NCBI GenBank assembly: GCA_002337215.1
Contig: DDFO01000058.1
Span: 83,254-91,627 of the forward strand
DNA: 8,374 nucleotides
Direction of reading: 5' to 3'
DNA from: Phycisphaerales bacterium UBA1926
Lineage (GTDB): Bacteria; Planctomycetota; Phycisphaerae; Phycisphaerales; UBA1924
Below the pieces are notes generated by a model, which was not told the origin of the DNA, made no database searches, and saw only the letters and a program-made list of their open reading frames with translations. Position numbers and translations under genes: made by a program. The stretch's first letter is position 1. Each line of letters opens with the position of its first letter. Positions 1 through 5,062 of this stretch are shown here, one piece after another.

Positions 1-1503
1 ACCGTTCCGGCTTACTTCAACGACGCCCAGCGTCAGGCGACCAAGGACGCCGGCGAGATCGCAGGCCTCAAGGTCGAGCGGATCATCAACGAGCCGACCG
101 CCGCGGCCCTCGCGTACGGCCTCGACAAGGGCAAGAACGAGAAGATCGCGGTCTTCGACCTGGGCGGCGGCACCTTCGACGTCTCTATCCTCGACGTCGG
201 CGACGGCGTCTTTGAGGTGCTGAGCACCAACGGCGACACCCACCTGGGCGGCGACGATTGGGACCAGGCCCTGATCAACTACCTCGCCAGCGAGTTCAAG
301 AACAAGGAAGGCATCGACCTGAGCGGCGACGCCATGGCGATGCAGCGGCTCAAGGAGGCCGCCGAGAGCGCCAAGAAGGAGCTCAGCCAGGGCCAGCAGA
401 CCACGGTCAACCTGCCGTTCATCACGGCCGACCAGAACGGGCCCAAGCACCTCCAGGTCGAGATCACCCGCAGCAAGTTCGAGTCGATCTGCGACTCGCT
501 CTTCAGCCGCCTGCGCGAGCCCTGCGTGACCGCCCTCAAGGACGCGGGTATCGACGCGAGCAAGATCGACGAGGTCATCCTCGTCGGCGGCTCGACCCGG
601 ATCCCCAAGGTCCAGGCGATGTGCAAGGAGATCTTCGGCAAAGAGCCCAACAAGAGCGTCAACCCCGACGAGGTCGTCGCGGTCGGCGCCGCGATCCAGG
701 GCGGCGTCCTCGCGGGCGACGTCAAGGATGTCCTCCTCCTCGACGTCACCCCGCTCAGCCTCGGCGTCGAGACCATGGGCGGCGTGATGACCAAGCTCAT
801 CGAGAAGAACACCACCATCCCGACGAGCAAGAAGGAAACCTTCTCCACCGCTGCCGACAACCAGCCGAGCGTCCAGATCCACGTCCTCCAGGGCGAGCGT
901 GAGTTCGCCAAGGACAACCGGACCTTGGGCCAGTTCGAGCTCGCCGGCATCGCGCCGGCCCCGCGCGGCGTGCCCCAGATCGAGGTCGAGTTCGCCCTCG
1001 ATGCGAACGGCATCCTTCAGGTCACCGCGGTGGACAAGGGCACCGGCAAGAAGGCCGACATCCGGATCGAGAACTCGGGCGGGCTCAGCTCCGACGAGAT
1101 CGAAAAGATGAAGGCCGACGCCGAGGCCCACGCCGAGGAGGACAAGAAGCGTCGCGAACTCGTCGATGTCAAAAACCGTGGCGACGGGCTGGTGAGCCAG
1201 ACCCGCCAGAGCCTCGAAGAGCATGGCGAGAAGGTCTCGGCCGAGACCCGCAGCAACATCGAGAGCGCCCTGTCCAATCTCGAAGAGAAGCTCAAGGGCG
1301 AGGACAAGGCGTCGATCGAGGCCGGGATCGAAGAACTCAGCAAGGTGAGCATGGAACTCGGCAAGGCGGTATACGAGGCCGAGGCGGCGAAGGCGACCGG
1401 TGACGCGTCGGCAGCAGGCGACGCCACTGAGGACGGCTCGTCCGTCGAGGGCGACGTCATCGACGCCGAATACGAGGTCAAGGAAGACGACGCCAAGGCA
1501 TAA
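1..1503 (+). CDS. dnaK: Molecular chaperone DnaK (Hsp70), 5' part missing
   Basis: ATP-dependent cytosolic Hsp70 chaperone that binds exposed hydrophobic segments of client proteins with DnaJ and GrpE. The frame is open from base 1 and gives 500 residues up to TAA. The first visible residues, [18 protein letters not shown], match E. coli DnaK from about residue 141, so about 140 N-terminal residues lie outside the window and the full protein would be about 640 aa, normal for the family. Visible in order: [12 protein letters not shown] and DLGGGTFD of the nucleotide-binding domain, [19 protein letters not shown], the interdomain linker [12 protein letters not shown] (fragment residues about 244-255), the beta substrate-binding domain to about 365, then the charged helical lid. 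The C-terminus keeps the [12 protein letters not shown] tail motif typical of bacterial DnaK. No grpE or dnaJ follows; a strong terminator ends the unit 56 bases downstream. Nothing in the visible part looks degenerate. Confidence 0.98.
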   Translation, partial: TVPAYFNDAQRQATKDAGEIAGLKVERIINEPTAAALAYGLDKGKNEKIAVFDLGGGTFDVSILDVGDGVFEVLSTNGDTHLGGDDWDQALINYLASEFKNKEGIDLSGDAMAMQRLKEAAESAKKELSQGQQTTVNLPFITADQNGPKHLQVEITRSKFESICDSLFSRLREPCVTALKDAGIDASKIDEVILVGGSTRIPKVQAMCKEIFGKEPNKSVNPDEVVAVGAAIQGGVLAGDVKDVLLLDVTPLSLGVETMGGVMTKLIEKNTTIPTSKKETFSTAADNQPSVQIHVLQGEREFAKDNRTLGQFELAGIAPAPRGVPQIEVEFALDANGILQVTAVDKGTGKKADIRIENSGGLSSDEIEKMKADAEAHAEEDKKRRELVDVKNRGDGLVSQTRQSLEEHGEKVSAETRSNIESALSNLEEKLKGEDKASIEAGIEELSKVSMELGKAVYEAEAAKATGDASAAGDATEDGSSVEGDVIDAEYEVKEDDAKA

Positions 1504-1558
1504 GCGACGTCCGAGTCCATGTGTCCGGGCGAATGGACCCCAATCCGGTTCTCGAAGG

Positions 1559-1582
1559 GCGGCCCCAACGGGCCGCTTTTTT
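1559..1582 (+). terminator. Intrinsic terminator of dnaK
   Basis: A perfect 7-bp GC stem (GCGGCCC at 1559-1565 with GGGCCGC at 1570-1576) and a CAAC loop are followed at once by six T (1577-1582). It lies 56 bases after the dnaK stop codon on the same strand. It is not a minus-strand terminator, because no T run follows it in that direction. Confidence 0.9.
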
Positions 1583-1610
1583 ATTGGGCGGACAGCCGGA
1601 CGAAGCCGTA

Positions 1611-1622
1611 TGAAAATTTTCA
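1611..1622. repeat. 12-bp perfect palindrome
   Basis: TGAAAATTTTCA is a perfect inverted repeat with no spacer, an AT-rich island inside GC-rich DNA. It could be a dimeric-protein binding site or part of a promoter for the candidate small RNA just downstream. No function can be assigned. Confidence 0.4.
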
Positions 1623-1726
1623 AACGCCCGCGAACTCGAGACAGAGAATGCTCGTATCTCTCCTGTGGAACCGGGACTACTTGGCGGTAACCCGGAACCG
1701 CGTTTCATGTTTTCTCTCTCTCCTCC

Positions 1727-1760
1727 ACAAGGCCGAGGCTTACCAGCTTCGGCCTTGTTT
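1727..1760 (+). terminator. Strong hairpin, probable plus-strand terminator
   Basis: The 14-base arm at 1727-1740 (ACAAGGCCGAGGCT) pairs with 1745-1758 through 13 Watson-Crick pairs and one G-T pair, around a TACC loop. It is followed by a short, imperfect T-rich tail (TTTCATT). The T-rich side is on the plus strand. The minus-strand side is purine-rich (GGAGGAGAGAGAG), so it is a poor intrinsic terminator for rdgB. As dnaK already has its own terminator upstream, this hairpin suggests a separate plus-strand transcript. Confidence 0.6.
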
Positions 1761-1789
1761 CATTGTGCTCGCGTGCCGCAGTCTGGCGA

Positions 1790-2491
1790 TTACACGCCGC
1801 GGAGGACATCGAGCGAACCGTCGCGGATCTTCTCGGCCAGCAGCACGAGCGCTTGCCCACGGTGGCTGATCCGGTTCTTCTCCTCGGGTGCCAGTTCCGC
1901 ACTCGTCGAGCCGCAATCAGGCCCGACGAGGAAGAGAGGGTCGTAGCCGAACCCGTTGCTGCCCCGCGGCACGCCGTCAGGCTCCGGCGAACCGATCCGG
2001 CCCTCGAACGTCCCGCGGACCTCCGCGAGAACCCGTCCTTCGGGCGACGCGACGCACAGCATGCACACGAACCGCGCGACGCGACCATCAGCCGTCACGT
2101 CGTCGAGTTCTTCCAACACCCGTGCGTTGTTCGCTGAGTCACGGGCCGCCCGGTCAGCGTCCGGCGGGAAGCGATCCGCGGCGTACCGGGCCGAGTGCAC
2201 GCCGGGCCGACCGTCGAGCGCGTCGATCTCCAGCCCCGAATCATCCGCGAGGCACACGCGCCCCGTTGCGCGGGCGTACCCGAGCGCCTTGAGCCGCGCG
2301 TTCTCGACGAACGTCGCCCCGTTCTCCTCCGGCTCCGGATAGGACGAACCGAGCGATGCGAGCCCCTCGCACGCGATGCCGAGTTCCCCGAGCACCGCGC
2401 CGATCTCCTCGACCTTATGGGGATTCCCCGTCGCGATGAGCAGCGGGGGGATGGCGACAGAATCGGCGGGCTGAATCGTCGTCGGCGTCAT
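1790..2491 (-). CDS. rdgB: dITP/XTP pyrophosphatase (RdgB/HAM1 family)
   Basis: Hydrolyses non-canonical purine nucleoside triphosphates (dITP, ITP, XTP) to monophosphate and pyrophosphate, keeping deaminated bases out of DNA and RNA; soluble, cytosolic. The 233-aa product shows the family blocks in order: LLIATGNPHKVEEI (residues 17-30) with the nucleotide-binding Lys26, GATFVENARLKA with Glu63, ADDSGLEIDALDGRPGVHSA with the metal-binding pair Asp83-Asp84, GSNGFGYDPLF (177-187), and EEKNRISHRGQA (203-214). It is somewhat longer than E. coli RdgB (about 197 aa) because of an N-terminal tail of about 16 residues and a small insert before GSNGFGYDP. ATG at 2491 is chosen because the longer in-frame ATG at 2566 would overlap the start of the divergent dehydrogenase gene and adds 25 residues unlike the family. 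No usable Shine-Dalgarno precedes 2491; GAGG directly abuts the ATG, too close to serve. Confidence 0.95.
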   Translation of the reverse strand: MTPTTIQPADSVAIPPLLIATGNPHKVEEIGAVLGELGIACEGLASLGSSYPEPEENGATFVENARLKALGYARATGRVCLADDSGLEIDALDGRPGVHSARYAADRFPPDADRAARDSANNARVLEELDDVTADGRVARFVCMLCVASPEGRVLAEVRGTFEGRIGSPEPDGVPRGSNGFGYDPLFLVGPDCGSTSAELAPEEKNRISHRGQALVLLAEKIRDGSLDVLRGV

Positions 2492-2496
2492 CCTCG

Positions 2497-2502
2497 AATA
2501 TA
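2497..2502 (-). promoter_or_regulatory. Possible -10 box of rdgB
   Basis: TATATT, read on the minus strand, ends five bases before the rdgB ATG. It is a 5 of 6 match to TATAAT, but I find no good -35 hexamer at 16-18 bases. With usual spacing transcription would start at or next to the A of the ATG, giving a leaderless mRNA, which fits the absence of a usable ribosome-binding site. Confidence 0.4.
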
Positions 2503-2524
2503 GCGCACGGCACCCGAGGTCCGA

Positions 2525-2554
2525 TCGCCACACACAGGAAACGGCGACTAAACT
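2525..2554 (+). promoter_or_regulatory. Possible promoter of the ALDH7-rpiA operon
   Basis: TCGCCA (2525-2530, 4 of 6 to TTGACA), an 18-base spacer and TAAACT (2549-2554, 4 of 6 to TATAAT). The -10 box ends five bases before the ATG at 2560, so the transcript would begin at about the start codon. AGGAA at 2536-2540 is 19 bases from the ATG, too far to act as a ribosome-binding site. The same -10 hexamer and spacer recur before the DUF11 lipoprotein gene (4919-4948). Confidence 0.35.
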
Positions 2555-2559
2555 GGACC

Positions 2560-4125
2560 ATGACAACCGCCACCACCACTTCGATTCTTGACACGCTGGG
2601 CATCTGGGACGACGAGCGCGTCGTCAAGCCGAGTGAGGCAACCGACAGCCATGTCCTCGTGGAGAACCCCGCGACGGGCGAGCCCATCGCCGCGGTTCGA
2701 CTCCAGACAAGCGAGGAACTCGAGAAAACCACCGCCGCCGCGGTCGAGGCGTTCAAGGCCTGGCGCAAGGTGCCCGGCCCCGAGCGCGGGCAGCTGGTCC
2801 GAAAGATCGGCGAAAAGTACCGCGAGTTCCTCGAGCCGCTCGGCGAACTGATCGCCCTGGAGATGGGCAAGATCCGGGCCGAGGGCATCGGCGAGGTGCA
2901 GGAGGTTGTCGATATCGCCGACTTCGCGGTCGGGCTCAGCCGCCAGCTCCACGGCATCACCATGCCCAGCGAGCGGGCCGAGCACATCATGAAAGAGCAG
3001 TACCTGCCCCTGGGCCCGGTGGGGGTCATCACGGCCTTCAACTTCCCCTGCGCCGTCTGGGGCTGGAACGCGATGCTCGCGGCCGTCTGCGGCGACTCAC
3101 TCGTCTGGAAGCCCAGCCTGCTGACCCCGCTCATCGCGATCGCGACCAACCGGCTCGCGCAGGAAGTCGCCGATGAGGCGGGTTTCCCGGGCCTGTTCGG
3201 CCTCATCATCGGTGCCGATGACACGATCGGCGAGCCCATGATCGCTGACCGCCGCTATCCGCTGATCAGCGCCACGGGGTCCTGCCGCATGGGGAGGCGT
3301 GTGGGCGAGGTCGTCGCCGGCCGGCTCGGTAGAACGCTCCTCGAACTGGGCGGCAACAACGCGATCATCGTTGAACCCGACGCGAACCTCGATCTCGCCC
3401 TCAAGAGCATCGTGTTCGGCTCGGTCGGGACGTGCGGCCAGCGGTGCACCTCGACCCGCCGGGCGTTCATCCACGAGTCCGTCGCCGAGGACTTCATCGC
3501 CAAGATCGCGACCGCGTACAAGTCAGTCGTCGAGAACAAGCGGATCGGCGACCCGCTCGACGAATCCACGCTTATGGGCCCGCTGATCCACGAGGAATCG
3601 GTCCAGGCATTCGAGAACGCGATCGCCGAGGCGACCAAGCAGGGCGGCCAGCTGCTCGCGGGCGGCAAGCGGCTCGATCCCGAGAGCCTCGCGAACGACG
3701 CGATCAAGGGCGGGCACTATGTCGAGCCCACGCTCATCCGCATGCCCGCGGGCGAGCACCTGCCGATCGCCCTCGACGAGACGTTCGCCCCGATCCTGTA
3801 TGTCACCACCTACAAGACGCTCGACGACGCGATCGCCCTCCAGAACGGCGTTGTCCAGGGGCTAAGCAGCGCGATCTTCACCGGCTCGGTCGCCGGCCTC
3901 GGACGGTTCCTCGATCCCTCGGGGGCCGGCAGCGATTGCGGCCTCGCCTATGTGAACCTGGGCACCAGCGGCGCCGAGATCGGTGGTGCGTTCGGTGGTG
4001 AGAAAGACACGGGCGGAGGCCGCGAGAGCGGCTCGGACGCGTGGAAGGCGTACATGCGGCGCCAGACCTGCACCATGCACTTCGGAGACAGCTTTGCGTT
4101 GGCACAAGGGATCCGCTTTGAGTGA
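2560..4125 (+). CDS. ALDH7-family aldehyde dehydrogenase (antiquitin-like, probable aminoadipate semialdehyde dehydrogenase)
   Basis: NAD(P)-dependent oxidation of an aldehyde to its acid. The 521-aa protein aligns from memory along its whole length with ALDH7A1/antiquitin, which oxidises alpha-aminoadipic semialdehyde (in equilibrium with piperideine-6-carboxylate) in lysine breakdown. Seen: GEVQEVVDIADFAVGLSRQL (ALDH7-type), GVITAFNFPCAVWGWN with the oxyanion-hole Asn, LLELGGNN with general base Glu262, GTCGQRCTSTRR with nucleophile Cys296, ETFAPILY, and the subfamily-typical C-terminus SGAEIGGAFGGEKDTGGGRE, SDAWKAYMRRQTCT and LAQGIRFE. The usual FTGST cofactor-loop motif is ATGSC here. The start is ATG 2560, with no Shine-Dalgarno at proper distance. 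It is divergent from rdgB and its end overlaps rpiA by eight bases, so the two are probably cotranscribed. No other lysine-catabolism gene is visible, so the physiological substrate is inferred from subfamily only. Confidence 0.93.
   Translation: MTTATTTSILDTLGIWDDERVVKPSEATDSHVLVENPATGEPIAAVRLQTSEELEKTTAAAVEAFKAWRKVPGPERGQLVRKIGEKYREFLEPLGELIALEMGKIRAEGIGEVQEVVDIADFAVGLSRQLHGITMPSERAEHIMKEQYLPLGPVGVITAFNFPCAVWGWNAMLAAVCGDSLVWKPSLLTPLIAIATNRLAQEVADEAGFPGLFGLIIGADDTIGEPMIADRRYPLISATGSCRMGRRVGEVVAGRLGRTLLELGGNNAIIVEPDANLDLALKSIVFGSVGTCGQRCTSTRRAFIHESVAEDFIAKIATAYKSVVENKRIGDPLDESTLMGPLIHEESVQAFENAIAEATKQGGQLLAGGKRLDPESLANDAIKGGHYVEPTLIRMPAGEHLPIALDETFAPILYVTTYKTLDDAIALQNGVVQGLSSAIFTGSVAGLGRFLDPSGAGSDCGLAYVNLGTSGAEIGGAFGGEKDTGGGRESGSDAWKAYMRRQTCTMHFGDSFALAQGIRFE
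4106..4110 (+). promoter_or_regulatory. Ribosome-binding site that sets the rpiA start
   Basis: AAGGG lies seven bases before TTG at 4118, inside the last codons of the upstream dehydrogenase gene. No other start codon in the rpiA frame near here has such a site, which makes TTG 4118 the best start and implies translational coupling. Confidence 0.6.
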
Positions 4126-4822
4126 CCACATCACCGACGATCGTCTCGCCACTGAAGCGCTCGAAGAGGTAGAGGCCGGCATGCTCGTCGGCTTCGGCGC
4201 CGGGCGCACCGCCTCGCGTGTGATCCAGGCGCTGGGCCACCGCGTTTCAACCGAGGAATTCCCGGTCCGGGTCGTCGCCGCGAGCGAGTCCACCGAGGCC
4301 CTGTGCCGCGAGGTCGGTCTCGAGGTCGTCGATTTCGCCACCGTCGAGGAACTCGACCTGCTCATCGACGGGGCCGACGAGATCGACCGATCAATGCGGA
4401 TGCTCAAGGGCAGCCGGGGCGCGGTCGCTCGCGAGCGCATGATCGCGTGGGCGAGCCGGCGGCGGGTCTACATGGTCGGATCCGAAAAGGTCAGCCCATA
4501 CCTGGGCATGAACTGCATGCTCAGCATCGCCGTCATGCCGTTCGGCCTCGCCTCAACACGGGCGTCAGTCCGCCGGCTCGGGCTCAACGGTGTGATCCGG
4601 CGCGGCTTCGCGGGTGAGTTCTATGTCACCGACAACGCGAACCTGATCCTCGAGGTCTCGCTCCCCGAAGGCCTGGATCTTGAGGAAATCGATACGGAAT
4701 TGCACCGTATCCCGGGCGTCGTCGAGCACGGGCTGTTCCTCGACGAGGCCGACGCGGTTTTGATCGAGCACGAGGGCGGCGCGATCGAGACTTTAACGTC
4801 AGAACCGCGTGGCTTTGCGTGA
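4118..4822 (+). CDS. rpiA: Ribose-5-phosphate isomerase A
   Basis: Interconverts ribose 5-phosphate and ribulose 5-phosphate in the non-oxidative pentose phosphate pathway; cytosolic. Starting at TTG 4118 gives 234 aa, near the E. coli length of 219. The frame is open further upstream (ATG 3983), but that part is antiquitin sequence in another frame and unlike RpiA. The motif LLIDGADEID carries Asp84 and Asp87, Lys97 follows, and Glu106 sits in ARERMIA. These equal E. coli Asp81, Asp84, Lys94 and Glu103 with a constant offset of 3. FYVTDNANLILEV and IPGVVEHGLFLDEADAVLI are the usual C-terminal blocks. Two active-site loops deviate: the phosphate loop reads GFGAGRTA where E. coli has GVGTGSTA, and KGSRGA replaces KGGGAA. 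The TTG overlaps the upstream stop codon by eight bases. No terminator is evident after the stop. Confidence 0.92.
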   Translation: MSDHITDDRLATEALEEVEAGMLVGFGAGRTASRVIQALGHRVSTEEFPVRVVAASESTEALCREVGLEVVDFATVEELDLLIDGADEIDRSMRMLKGSRGAVARERMIAWASRRRVYMVGSEKVSPYLGMNCMLSIAVMPFGLASTRASVRRLGLNGVIRRGFAGEFYVTDNANLILEVSLPEGLDLEEIDTELHRIPGVVEHGLFLDEADAVLIEHEGGAIETLTSEPRGFA

Positions 4823-4901
4823 GTAATCTGTCCGCGTTCCGTTTCCACCTGTTCCGGGCGTGTTGGCGGCCGGTTTGAGGCCGGATGACGCTGGAGAGGC
4901 G

Positions 4902-4988
4902 ATGAAAATTCAAGCAAAATGGCAGTCGCGTGTAGTGACCGCTAAACTCACCCTGAAGAGGATGCTGTTCGGAGTGAACACATTCTGA
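4902..4988 (+). CDS. Possible 28-residue ORF upstream of the DUF11 gene
   Basis: An ATG with GGAG at 4893-4896 (five bases away) opens a 28-codon frame ending TGA at 4986-4988. The peptide starts MKIQAKWQSR and ends LFGVNTF; it is basic, with no clear membrane segment or known motif. Its codons are more AT-rich than the neighbouring genes, which argues against a conserved gene. It ends 74 bases before the lipoprotein gene, so it could be a leader peptide or chance. A possible promoter at 4919-4948 lies inside it; if that promoter is the real one, this ORF would not be on the mRNA. Confidence 0.2.
   Translation: MKIQAKWQSRVVTAKLTLKRMLFGVNTF
4919..4948 (+). promoter_or_regulatory. Possible promoter of the DUF11 lipoprotein gene
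   Basis: ATGGCA (4919-4924, 4 of 6 to TTGACA), an 18-base spacer and TAAACT (4943-4948). The same -10 hexamer and spacer length appear before the ALDH7 gene. Transcription would start near 4955, giving a leader of about 108 bases that includes a stem-loop and a good ribosome-binding site. Confidence 0.3.
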
Positions 4989-5001
4989 GATCCGAATTTT
5001 C

Positions 5002-5021
5002 CCCGCACGGGAATCGTGGGG
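5002..5021 (+). other. Stem-loop in the leader of the DUF11 gene
   Basis: CCC (5002-5004) and CACG (5006-5009) pair with CGTG (5015-5018) and GGG (5019-5021) around the loop GGAAT, with one bulged G. Flanking AGATC (4988-4992) and GATCT (5021-5025) can extend or compete with the stem. It ends 27 bases before the ribosome-binding site, leaving that site free. No T tract follows, so it is not a terminator. It might stabilise the mRNA. Confidence 0.3.
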
Positions 5022-5048
5022 ATCTGTTCAAGTCGAGCAAGAGAATAC

Positions 5049-5054
5049 AAGGAG
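5049..5054 (+). promoter_or_regulatory. Strong ribosome-binding site of the DUF11 gene
   Basis: AAGGAG, eight bases before ATG 5063, is the best Shine-Dalgarno match in the window. It contrasts with the leaderless-looking starts of rdgB and the ALDH7 gene, and suggests strong translation of the lipoprotein. Confidence 0.8.
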
Positions 5055-5062
5055 TTTCTGCG

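Larger units (their letters stand above)
1605..1765 (+). ncRNA. Candidate small RNA between dnaK and rdgB
   Basis: This stretch lies after the dnaK terminator and before the convergent rdgB, has no convincing coding frame, and is richly structured. Hairpin A: AGAGA (about 1643-1647) can pair with TCTCT (1657-1661). Hairpin B: CCGGG (1671-1675) pairs with CCCGG (1691-1695), and beyond a symmetric AA/AA internal loop GG (1667-1668) pairs with CC (1698-1699). The 3' end is a 14-bp terminator-like hairpin (1727-1758). The octamer TCTCTCCT occurs twice (1657-1664 and 1717-1724); the second copy sits in an apparently unpaired pyrimidine tract ending in CCTCC, complementary to a Shine-Dalgarno sequence. 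A promoter is not clear: TATGAA at 1609-1614 with TTGGGC at 1584-1589 is a weak match. It does not resemble 6S, SRP, tmRNA or RNase P RNA as far as I can tell. It could instead be unexpressed spacer or 3' UTR. Ends are approximate. Confidence 0.3.

Noticed and set aside
258..902. Arg/Gly/Gln/Pro-rich frame overlapping dnaK
   Set aside because: It is an out-of-frame shadow of dnaK with highly biased composition and no domain.
1727..1758. The 14-bp hairpin as the terminator of rdgB
   Set aside because: On the minus strand it is followed by a purine-rich stretch, not T residues. The T-rich side is on the plus strand.
2492..2566. Longer rdgB start at 2566
   Set aside because: It would overlap the ALDH7 start codon and the promoter region and adds 25 residues unlike the RdgB family.
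2415..3239. A 274-codon minus-strand frame across the rdgB start and ALDH7 gene
   Set aside because: It overlaps two well-supported genes in other frames, covers their promoter region, and has no family features.
3983..4117. ATG 3983 as the start of rpiA
   Set aside because: The extra 45 residues are an out-of-frame reading of the conserved ALDH7 C-terminus. TTG 4118 has a proper ribosome-binding site and gives a normal RpiA length.
2560..4125. Methylmalonate-semialdehyde or betaine-aldehyde dehydrogenase as the identity of the ALDH
   Set aside because: The C-terminal blocks (GGGRESGSDAWK, MRRQTCT, LAQGI) and the VQEVVDIADFAVGLSRQL block are typical of the ALDH7 subfamily.
4861..4885. Repeated GGCCGG/GGCCGG as a terminator after rpiA
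   Set aside because: It can form only a 4-bp stem and no T tract follows.
4920..4934. TGGCA at 4920 as a sigma-54 promoter
   Set aside because: The GC dinucleotide expected about ten bases after the GG is absent.
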